DNA from: Acanthaster planci
Taxonomy: Eukaryota > Echinodermata > Asteroidea > Valvatida > Acanthasteridae
Direction: 5' to 3'
NCBI RefSeq assembly: GCF_001949145.1
Contig: NW_019091536.1
Span: 620,320-679,594 of the forward strand
Length of the DNA: 59,275 bases
Below, piece by piece: positions 11,801 to 23,800 of this stretch; positions within the stretch are counted from its first letter, which is position 1; each line of letters starts with the position of its first letter. The notes beneath the pieces were generated by a model that saw only the letters and a program-made list of their open reading frames with translations, was not told the DNA's origin and ran no database searches. The position numbers were made by a program, and so were the translations under genes.

Positions 11801-14800
11801 AAACTGCAGAACTTCAGTTACCCTACATGTGCAGTGTACGGTATATACTATTAGTACGCTGTGAAAACTAAGGTCCTAAAAGTGTTGGGACACAGCATAC
11901 AAGTACATGTACTGTCAATTGTGGATAGCCATTACCAGCTTCTGATCAGACATACGTGTACCAGTACATGTAATTATGACAAAGGTCACCTTAGAACATA
12001 CTCCCACAGTTTAAATGTAATGTACTTGTAAATGTCTCAAACTGAGAAAAAAAAAGAGTAAAAGCAACAGGGTTATGTTTCTGGAGATTTTAACTTGACA
12101 TTTCCTGAGGACATTCTGTCGAACCAAATCTTTTGGTGGTGTGACAAATGCTGTTTGTGGCTGAGAAAATGGCCGATGTCTGACCGTAAGTTCGAGCCCT
12201 GTAGGGTGAATGGTACACTGTCTTCTCTCTGTTGTTGTCAGATCCTATGTTAATTTTGTTAAAGGCGTTATTAAATCAAGTACGTGTGTGTCCATTGATT
12301 TTGCACGCAGCAGTTACCACATCGTACGGCATCTTTGCATGTAATTATCCAAGCACATGTGTACCACTGGATTCTATTGATTTTTCACATGCATTTTGAT
12401 GCATTGGTCCATGGAAGTATAGCTTCATGCTCATTACATACAGGAACACATGTACATGTGTTTACAGCCAGTGTACATGTACACATGTAGCTCCGCACCT
12501 TACATGCTACATGTACATGTACATTTATACATGTACATGTATGCCTGTACCAAATGTACACATGTTTGGCAGTTGGTGCGTACATACACAGGTACATGTG
12601 TACAAATGTAGGTGCATACCGTACATGTGCATACAGTGTACATTTACATGTTTAGGTACATGTAGCAGTACATGTACCAGTACGGAGACGCATGTACATG
12701 TGAAGAACACACTGCACATGTATGTACATGTACCTTCATGTCCATGTACATGTATAATGTACTCATCATTCACGCAGCAGTGATGCTTGCCACACAAGTC
12801 CTTGTATGTTCATTTTGTTCATATGATGTAGACGAATAATAAGGCAAGTACAATGGACTGGGGGTAGGATTGGAATCCATTACTGTGGTGGTACCACTTT
12901 TGTGCGGAAGTCGTGCGTGCACCTGTACACGCACCTGTTATTTGTCTCTTCATTCAGTGAGATGTTGTGTCTAGTCCACATTTGTGTACATGCCTCAGCT
13001 TGGCCAAGTCAACTTTACTGCTTGTGCCTGTCATGTGCAAGTGGTTCCACCACACTGATGGCATCTTGTCTGATTAGTCTCTAGGCCATGGTTTGATTAG
13101 ATTGATCGGTTTTCTGCTGATGATTTGGTTTCTGTGTCTTTTTGAACTTTGGAAAAAAGTTGAATCAATACACATCCACCTTGTTACATGTACCTTGGCA
13201 TGATTCCTGTCATCACTGTTTTGACTACTGATAGCTTGTATGTATTTGAGGAAGAGTATAGTCTGGCACTGCATTTACTATGAGTAAGTTACTGTATAAA
13301 AAGGTAGGACTGAGACCCCTTTGGCATTCTGCAGCATACACTCTAGCCATGGTGTATGAATGAACATGTTGCTACATGTAGCTTCATCTACATGTACACA
13401 TGGTACATGTACATGTATGCACCATTCATGATATCGTAGGCCTTCAGTTTATTTCCACAGTCATACATGTATTTATGAGCAAAAAATACAGTAAAGTTAC
13501 ATGTACGTTTGCATACAGGCACTAAGCTGCAATTTTGGCACAACTTGTTGGAAAAAACACATCTGAAACATGTAATCACACGCTGAAATTTCTTTGCCAG
13601 TACCTGTTGTTTGGAATTTCCATGGGTTTTTCTTGGCATTCCCAGTGTCACACCCGAGTGTTATATTTTTACGGTGCTTCGATAGCTACATGTATCAGGT
13701 ACATAGCCTGGCGAAATAGCAGCATTGGATTGTTTTCTGTACAGGAAAGTTTGCAAAGTGCATGCCATACTGTACCATACATTCAGAAGGAAGGGGGAAT
13801 TATGCTTGATGTTCACCTTGCCCTCTGTGCATGTGCATGGAAAGGTCTGCCATCCGGGACCCACTTCTGGAAAATTTTGCCAACGTCATCACGGGGGAGG
13901 GCACACAAAACAAGCATTTGCACGGGACATTTTAATCTGAATGTGTAAAGCATAAAGGCCGGTTCCTACTTCACGCAAATGGGAAAGCAAAATGAATGTG
14001 ACATCATCAAAATGTTTGCAGCAAAATTTGTTGGAGATCAAAAACGTGTTCAACTTTTGCATATTCATAGCACAAAAGTTTGGACTGACATCACAAAATT
14101 GCAGGTGTGTTTGTTTTCACGCCAAGTATGAACCGACCTTACATGTACATGTACATGTAAGAAGATACTGATTAATTATATGTAACCTCTTTGGTACATG
14201 TGTAAGTTTTACTTTTCCAGACATTGTTTCTTACTTTGCAGCAAATTTCCTGAACGAGTGAAACCCCTCCCCCCCCAGAGTTCCTCTGTGCATTGTGAGT
14301 AGACCCTGTGGTTCGATGTTGTGGTTTTTGTTCCTTTTCTTTCATTTTTGTTTGTTTTTGGTACTGTTTCACCTCCCTCCAGGATCCCTCGGTGCAGCAG
14401 GCTACCAGCAATTCCTCCAGAGGATTGGAGGAATTCAACCCCTTTGAAGAACGCAATACACAGGTGCTAGCTTCTTTTCTTTCTTTAAAAAAAGTAAAAA
14501 TTAATTTTGTTTTCCTTTTTGGCGATGTTTCTAATGATGGATATTTATTTTGCTCAAGTGATTGTCATTGTGAATGCAGTGGGTTTTTGGGTGTAGCATG
14601 GTGAAGTGATCCCCCCAGGCTTCTGTCCCCTTTGTCTCTTTTCAGGGACTTTGACCCCATCTCCTCCCTCCTCCCATGTGGTCTTAAGTGGCTTCCATTT
14701 GAGCTCAGGTGTTCGGTCATTCACTCACACCCACAGGTGCTGGTATGCATGTAGCACACTGTCATATTGGAGCCATTTAAGTCCTTTTGGCTTTCTGCAA

Positions 14801-17800
14801 GGCCATTCATCATGGCCATTGTTTATCAAAATCCTCTCATGTTTAAAAGCATTTGACAAAGCTAACTACATGTACATGTAGGTCATACAATTCAAAAGGC
14901 TTAGCCGGTGTTAGAAATACATATCTGGAAATAAGTAATTTTGAAATTCTGAATATTTCCTTACTACACTGACTTTGCTGGCACCTAGCGGGCAAGGTAT
15001 CATAAATGTGCATTCATTAGAGATTCATTCAGGCAGTTACATTAGAGCCATTACAGAGCACGCTCTCTTCGATGCCCAGTTCAGCGTTATAAATTTACTG
15101 AATCTGATTTGAGCTTTTTTAGAATCCTTACTCCAGTGTCATTGCCTGGAATAGAAATTGTAGTTTTGACACCCCAAAATTAATTGAAATCAATAATTCC
15201 CAGCATAACTTACATGTACATGCACAAAATTCCATTACCCTGTTCTTACAATGGCTACATCCATGAAATTCCTCTGTGGATGTTGGAATCTATTTAGGTT
15301 TTTTTTATCTTGAGAAGCAAAAGGAAGCTCAAGCACGGAACAAATTAAATTGTCCAGTGTAGCACGGTGCACACGTATACTCGGTGCCCGTGGGGGCTAC
15401 CGCCATTGTTGCTGGTAATCTCAGACCCCTGCCACTCTGAGGCCCTGTCCCCCCAAAAATTAATCACTGCCGCATTAATATGTGCAATTTGAAAAGTGGA
15501 AGTATGCCATCTCATTACTGAGCTCATTAGCATTAGTATTCATAATTTATATGTGGGAAAAACCAGCTTGTTTGAGGAAATGGGAGTGAAAATAATCAAT
15601 ACCAGTTGCACCGTTTTATTTCTGCCGTCATATTTTGGCTGTTATAATTTTATGAATCCTGCTTAATAATGAGCTTGGTAACAGAATAAAGCATTACCTT
15701 TTTGGCATTGAATTACCTGTTAAACATGGTCCAGACTAGATACATGTACATGTAAAATCCTGAATAAACATGAATAACATTGTCCATAAATTACAAAAAT
15801 TATATCGTTCCATGTCAGGGAGAGAAACATGTCATCACCAGCTTTGCCGCATATCAGTCAATAGCATATCAGACTGATGCATTTTGTGGAAAGATCCCTA
15901 TACATTGAACATGCTTGCTGTTTTATGACAGGCATTGTATTTTTACATAGCGGTGTTTCCTGTCAGAACACCTTCTTTATATCAAGAGAAACAATTAAAT
16001 CTACTGGAAAAGAGCCAGCTCTCCCCCTCCCACTTTTTATGTATCCATTTGGGTGGTGCAACAGAGCCAAGGAATCTTGCTATTGCATTTTATGGTTGAC
16101 CGGTTCAGAATTGTAATACTTCCCCTCAATAAGCAATCCACAAAGTTGGTGGGAATTTGTAATGAAATGACTGTAATTAAAGAAGTGACACAGTTAGAGA
16201 GTGCTTGATGAAGCTGTGTATTGAAATGCAATCTGATAAAATGCCTGTACGCAGCTTGGAGCAAATTCGGTGCTGGTGGGATCAGCAAGGGAAAGCTGGA
16301 GGCTTTCTTTGCAATAAATAATTTTTAAAATGCACTCTTTCATTGTTCCATAAGGTCTTACATTAACATGTACAGGTATACACATGTATGATGCCAATGT
16401 ACTAAGTCATCTGTACTATAGCATGAACTCTACAAACCTGAATACTTCCTGATAAGGACGTGTTCCACTCTAACTGAAAGAACTAGAATTAGACCAAGAA
16501 ACTGAAGCTGACTTAAAATGGAAACTCGCTCGCTGCAGTCCATACGTAATGACTTCTACTTTCATTTACTGATCTTGCAGCCTGTCTTCCATGTATATAT
16601 TAAGTAAACTTTCCTTTTTTTCTCCCGACCCCTTCCACCATCCTGTCATTCCTTTCCAGACAACCAATTCCAAGACGACCCCTATTGTAGACCCTCCCAC
16701 TCAGCCAGCTGTCATGAAGCCTACGATGGACCAATCACCGCCTGCGTACACTGTGTCTGCTGCGCAACCGGTGGGCAAAGTTCCGGTCTTGTATAAAGAT
16801 ACTTGCTTCTCTGTATGCCTGGGTGAAGGAGCTTCGCTTTTGTGGCCACACTCAGTAACAGTTTGGGTTATTAGTGGTTGAGCATTTAAGTGGGTCATCT
16901 TTCTTGTGAACAGCTTTTGGACAGGGTCCTGCTCATTGTTACGATGTTGGAGACATTTTTGGTTCCATGAATGCACCGAGCATTCGCCTGTCCCCTCTGA
17001 TGCTCGAAATTGTTTGATGAACAAAGTCAGTGGAATCTTTTTTCTGTTCCTAGAAATTTTTTACATTTTGAATTTTAGTACTCGGAGTCCTCACCAGCCA
17101 ACTCATGGACAGTTTGAGGCTGGGACCGCATCTTGTTGTGTGCACGGCAGAACAACATTAGGGCCATTTTTTTTGTCACACAACAGTGCAGTAGATCACC
17201 TAACTCTGCCCTTAGGGCAAGCAGGGGACGATCTCTCATCCTGATTTGCATACTACTCGTATGTGACTTCAGAGTGCTACTTTCTTTAAACAGACCGCTC
17301 CCCCAGGCCAGGAAGACATCCTGAAGCGACAGGAGGAACTGGAGAGGAAAGCAGCTGAGCTGCAGAGGCGGGAACAGCAAATGCATGCCACACAGTACAA
17401 TAGTAAGTAACCTCTGGAAGCCTGTACTAGGTTTGCTGATGTATAAACCACTACACAGTACAATAGGAAGTAGCAATTGGTGCATTGCGGCTTGACAAAT
17501 ACAGGTAACATGCATCAATGGTCACCCAGTATTCTGCACTCTACAGAGTACTGAAGTGAATACATCACACACACAGTTTTGTGAGTAGAAGGCATTACCA
17601 AGAGAACTAGCGTGTGAACCAACGTACGCACATCCTCCATTCTTTTGCAGTACACTTCCTTGTTCAAGATGATGTCACTCTTTGGTGTTCTATAGCCTGG
17701 CATTTTCATCTGCTTCTTAGTTCAGTGATTAGTAACCCCTGGTACTCTGTAGCCTGATATGCCAACTGGTGCCCAAGTAAGAAGTGACTGGGCTCTGTAG

Positions 17801-20800
17801 AGTAACATATTAAATATTGCTAAGAAGAATAGTAAGTTATTGGTACTCTGTAGACTGATTTATCAACTTCCACATACTGCAGTAGAATACCCTCGGAACT
17901 CTGTAGCCTGGCATACCATCTGCTTTCATTCATTGCCGTGTTAAGTTTTGACTTTTGCCCATAATTATTGAAGAAAGCCTGACAGGCCTGATTTACAGGG
18001 AAGCCATTTTGATTGTGTTCCCTCAATCTTGATTGTGTTCAACATAATCTAGTAATTTGGGTGGTGCCAGATTATTTTGGGTTCGAAACCTCACTCTCGA
18101 TTTAAAAAAAAATGTTCCTTAAAAGATTTAGATTCAATTTTTCACAAAATAAATCTGGCGTTAATTTGTAATGAATTTTTATTTCGTTTGCTGTTATTTT
18201 TACTCTCAGGTTCCAAAACTGAAAAGTTAACCTCATTTTCAATTTAAAATGGCCGACACACAAATACAATCTATTGGCTCCATTGAGTACCCCGTTATAC
18301 ATGTAGTTTACAGACAACACTGGACTGTCACTTGATTTATCATTTTTCAGGGACAGAAACTGCAAGAAACCACACATATTCCCTGGCTCATTGTACTCTA
18401 GTTTTTGTATTTGTCTTGTTTGTATTTCAGCCCGGGTCAATAACTGGCCACCGGTGCCCAGTTTCTGCCCTGTAAAGCCGTGCTTTTACCAAGACTTTTC
18501 TGTGGATATCCCACTGGAGTTCCAGCGCACAGTCAAAATTGGCTATTTTATTTGGATCAGTAAGTTCATTTTTGGTCATTTTCTTTTAACCTGTTTGCCG
18601 TTTGGTTTGTGTTTTATTAAGTCACAGAGGGTAAACAGGCCTCCAGAAATTTCCTTCTGTGACAGTGGGAACCACTATGTCTAGGTTGCTGCAATAATTA
18701 AAAGTATGACGTTTACGTTTACCATACTGGAGGACATTTGTTCACATCAATTCTCAGCTCGTCTCTGTTCACCTGAATCACTTAAAGTTAAAAGAAAGAT
18801 TCGTTAGTAAGAATGGGAGCTTGTTCTTGCAATGGTCGTTGTTGGTACTAATTTAAAGTGTCTTTTCTAAGGCACCAAAGTACACATTCTTTGGTGTTGC
18901 TGTTTTATACCATGATTCAAGTTACGCAACTGCATACAGAGGGACTATGTTTGTGCGTTTCTTTCCACAGTTCTTTACTGAGAGATCCCTCAATATTCAT
19001 ATATTCATATATTCTAATTTGAGTTTGATTTCTTTTTACCAGTGTACATGACGTGTTTATTCCTCAATGCTATTTGTTGCATGGCCCAATTGTGTATGGG
19101 GTGGGGCATAAACCGTGCCATTTGCTTCGGTTTGTCGATGGTCTTCTTTCCCGGGTTCTCCGCCTTGGCCTTCCTGTGTTGGTACAGACCTCTGTATAAA
19201 GCATTCAGGTAGGGTACCAGGACACTCTGTTGGTGCTGCATCATTAGAAGCTGAAGCAGACATCGTGTGCAACCACACACCAGCCTTGCATCTCATCTCC
19301 ATTTTGGTTATTATTGATATATATCCAATTGCTTTTTTGCTTTTAGCTGTGACCATTTTTGTCAGAAGTTTGTCACTGTTCACAAAGGGCTAAACTTCGA
19401 GGGAACGGTTGCTTTGTATTGCAGCATGCATTAGCATTGCTGTCCAGCTCATTGTCAAATTTGGTTCACTCTTGAAATTACATCAGCTCAGGAGTCGCTC
19501 AGCTGATCTTACTGCGAGCACCAGAAAAGTTGTCTTAATGTGCAGCGCAAGTGTGGACAGCAAGGGTGTGCGACAGCCTAAATGTTGTAGTTTGCAGGAA
19601 TGCATCTAAATCCGATGATTCTTGTACATCGGTATCGGCCTGCCACAGAGGGACAAGCATGCCACAAAAGACACAACATCCTTGCCGTCTAATTCACCAT
19701 GCCTGGGTCTTTGTGGAAACAGTGATAAACACAGTTGGCACACAGCACTTTCTGGATTGAAAAGACACATGCTTCAGGCTAACTTCTCTTGGTTCCAAAA
19801 TACACCCTCAAAACTCTTCACAAGTTGGCAAATTTTGTAATGGACTGATCCAGTAAGTCCCGCCCACTTTGTATGTGGGCACTTAGCACATGTTCTTTTC
19901 CAATGCCGCACTATGTGATCCAGCCGAACACATCATATGCGTGTGCATACATACTGGACTTTTGTGAACTCGTGTGGCGCGAGGCTTAATGGATCGTTCT
20001 AATAAAGTATGTGCGCTTGTTTTACTGCTTTTTTAGATCCAGTTACAGATATTTGACTAACCCTTGATACAAAAAACCTCTTGAATTTTGGATTTTTATA
20101 CGGCACAACCTTCTCAGCTTAATATATCCTGAAAACAAGGTTTTAGCCTTTGATACCAATAAAATTATCAGAACTTTTTATGGGGTGATTATTTGGGAGC
20201 CATAAGACCTTATCTGCAAGGAGAAGGACTTTAAGGCTGTGCATTCTTTATAATCCAGCCATTGCTTCAGTCAGCTATATTTCCTAATCACTGTCATTCA
20301 TCCCAACCAGAAGGAGGATCTGTCCGTCAATCCTCACGATTCTTCTTGCCAAGATTGAATGTGATGGGAGTTGTTGTAACTTTCTTTCCAAGCTGAGCAA
20401 GGGGAAATAGAGGTCATTAAGGGTTAGGAAATTTTGGGGAACTGTTGTCAATGTTTTCAAGACTCGGGTGTGCATTTGAAGATTTTCCGCATGCATCACA
20501 AATCCAGAAACTTCTCAATTTCTTCGTGGTATTTTTTTGCATATTGATCTCCACTTTGATTGCACGTGTTAACCCCTTCACTCCAAGAACCGTCAATGGC
20601 CGCGGCTTTGAGGATTAGTGCATACCACACATACATTCTATTCATCATGCACCTGCGGTTTCAATGTGAGCCAGCTGCTGGACAGGCTACTCGGCATACC
20701 GTAACCCAGAATCCGGGCGTTAAGGGGTTAAAAAAAACTAACCAATGAGATGTGTGCATGCTGTAAGAGAGGGCACCCTGGACAATGACATCATACTTTA

Positions 20801-23800
20801 TTTTAGTGGATGATGGCTACCTGCCTTCTGTATTATCAATCCGTCAGGGCACTGGTCTGTGGAGACCCCATGCTATCCATAGGGCCCATACGTCTGAACA
20901 TTACATAACAGACGGCTTCTTTGTATTGATGCTTTTATCCCACACATAGTCTACACGTTCATGCTGTTGCTCAACATCATCGTCACCCTGTCTTACTTTA
21001 TCTCCGGAGTGGGCTCGTCGGCCGCTCTGTGCTTCGGCCTCTCAGTGCTCTTCATGGTCTGTATGCCACCTTGCTCATTTGTCTGCTGGTACAGGCCAAT
21101 GTACAAAGCCTTCAGGTGAGGCCAACGGAGGCCATTGTGCCCATTTGAGAATCATGCCCATCTGAGCAGAGTGCACATCTCAGGATCCCACCTCAGAAAC
21201 CAGCATCTCCATGGAGTCACATCATCTGACGACCACATTCATCTTCATATGATTTTATAACAATGACCTGTATTTCTGAATCTTTTTCAATGTATAATTT
21301 TCTCAGTGTATGTCATTCCACTTCTGTTTGAGGAACCTATTTCTTAGCTCTGACATGTTAAGGCACCGTGAATACCAAGACATCTTCATCCACAACAAAA
21401 TAAGCAGGAAAAATGTACTGGAAAGGTGATGTTCTGAAGTGCAGCTCAAAGTCTCTCTTTTATTAAATGGAAAATTTCGCAGCAAGATTAGTTTCATTTC
21501 TTAGGGTAAGAAGCCAAGAAATGTCTAACAATTTTGCAGGTGTCATATCAACCACCTTCAGGGTTTCCATTTTCAAGGACGGATTTTCTGGATCTGTGGA
21601 ATATTTTGCAGAGTCCATCAGTGTCCAGAATTTAAGGGTGGGGCATGTCTCTGAAAAGCGGAGGGGTATCTGGACACTTGTAATGTGTGGAATATTGCGT
21701 TGATTGCAATTGATTTTCTTTGCATATGCACCAATAGATACACTGGAACTAAAAGCAATTAAATTCCAATCCCTCAAGCTTTACCTTTCTTGGCAACTGT
21801 AGCTGATCATTTATATCAGCCCAGTCCTTAGTTGACCTAATGATTTATGATTGATTTAGGACTTAAGTGTACGATTTCAAGTGTTATAAATCATACCTGC
21901 TGTACAACTTTCCAGTATTTGATCTTGTCCAGGAAGTGACAGGAATGTGCACTCTGTGTGGGTCCAAAATATTCGAAATAATCTTGAAAGGCCTTTACAT
22001 GCTATGTGGCTTGATTCCTTCTGAGCACCTGTTGATGTCATTAGTGTCCAATTAGGACAAAACATCATTTACAAAAATGCAAATTGATGCTGATCATGTC
22101 CAATGGCCTACAGCGAGTTAACCATTTCCTGCCGGGAGCTTTGAAAAATGCAGTGCCTATATACAGGTGATTTCAAGATTTTCTGATTTCAAAATTCTTC
22201 AAAAATTCAGGATTTCATTTAATGGACATTTACACCCACACAAATGACTGTCTGGTGGCTACTCTAATCTGACTGGCATTGACGTCTGAGTATTTGAGCT
22301 AAGCCTGCCACCCAGTAAAGAGAGCCCAGAATTGTGAGGTGTTGCATAATTTCCTTTGGTTCCAGTGAATGCCAGTCTTTTCAGTCTTGGCTGGATTAGC
22401 GTGTTGTGGTACTGTATTGCTGATTGATGGGGCGGCAGGGCACTTGTGTCCATGGTGCTAATCTGTAGGCGCGCTATGCCGAAATCAGTGGTATACTGTT
22501 TCAAAACAGTGACGGATTCCCTCCGATAAATGCAAGCTGAAAAATGATTGCAATTCCCAACAGCGGGCCTTTTGTTCCGAGTACGGTCTTTTGTTACAAG
22601 GCCCAGCTCTTTTGTCCGATTTCGGGCACCCCGGCTATGCGTACAAACCCAAGGTACCCGAAACCGGGTTCCTCGGCAGCATATGGTTAAAGTAGGTCTC
22701 TTGCAATTGTCCAAAAGTTTAATATCAACCTCATCCCAGACTCATCTCTCACACCACACCCGAACTCACTATCACTGGTTCCCCCGTTTCCTCGATTCAC
22801 TTACAGTCTATGTAGCGTTGCTGATTCTCAACGTCATTGTATCACTTGCATACTTCATCGGTGGCAACACTGGCGCTAAAGGCATCACATTTGGTGTGTC
22901 CATTCTCTTCCTAGTCCTCTGGACACCGCTGTCCTTCATCTGCTGGTACCGGCCTATGTACAAGGCCTTCAGGTAATTGTAGGCACAGCCATAGTCAGCT
23001 TGCAATGGGCACGCATCCAGCGGCTACAAACTCCATGCTCATGGCATAAAACTTCCATCTCATATCAACATTTGCAGCCACTTTGCACACAAGTTCCGTT
23101 TGACACTGTTCACATAATTTTTGAAAGAAACTTTACCAGGCTTATAATTTTCTTGGCCTGTATGAACTCGGGGATAAGTGCTTTCTTGCCTTTTACAAGT
23201 ATCAAAATTAATGAAACTTATTCCACACCTGCAAATCTTGCCATTGTGCCCATAATTGTCCGCAAACTGCAAACTTTGATGTCTTTTTTCTTTTGAGAAT
23301 GCTAGTTTTCTTGCCAGTAGGGATCTAGAGATTTTCAGAAATCATCAAAGCTGCAGGCCTTGAACTTATTCTCTGATGGTGAACTGAAGTTGAGAGAGTT
23401 TAAGTCATATGCACTAACTACTTGTATTCTTTCATTTTGAAACAAGCAAGACTTCCTGAAATATGTGTACAATGCTAAGTAGTTAATCATTTTGATGTCA
23501 AATCATCAATAGAATCATTTTGATCTAATTCTTTTAATTGGTCTAATTTTCTGCCTTTTTGCAGGAGTGACAGTTCATTCAATTTCTTCCTGTTCTTTTT
23601 CATCTTCGCCGCTCAATTCCTCTGCACAATAGTGCAAGCAATAGGAGTAGACGAGTGGGGATCCAGGTAGGATGTTCGATTGGTTCACGTTTGGTTTTAC
23701 AGACCTTTTTTTCTGTACAGTTACAACTGTTCCATCTAGGGCGGCAAGTATTATTCAGTAACTTGATTAAATGATCCATGTGTCCATTACAGTATTTTGG

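Larger units (their letters stand above)
5861..14382 (+). other. SCAMP intron 1 (8.5 kb) with simple repeats
   Basis: This is the longest intron. It holds scattered TACATG-type palindromic runs, one family A repeat near 10700, and a direct repeat GAGGATTTGAAGGATTGAGGA-like near 8633 and 8764. Open frames here are rich in Cys, Thr, Met and His only because TGTACATG is repeated; none looks like a gene. Confidence 0.75.

Noticed and set aside
12427-12783. 118-codon Cys/Thr/Met/His-rich open frame
   Set aside because: It is a by-product of the palindromic ACATGTAC repeat; the other strand gives a similar false peptide and there is no other coding sign.
22548-22806. 5' extension of the open frame ending in SCAMP exon 6c
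   Set aside because: Only the part from 22807 matches SCAMP; the upstream part is intron with a good branch/pyrimidine tract and acceptor at its end.
19043-22972. Exon 6 copies as separate SCAMP genes or pseudogenes
   Set aside because: Only the 166-nt exon is repeated, with no copies of exons 1-5, 7 or 9 nearby, and all three have intact frames and splice sites.
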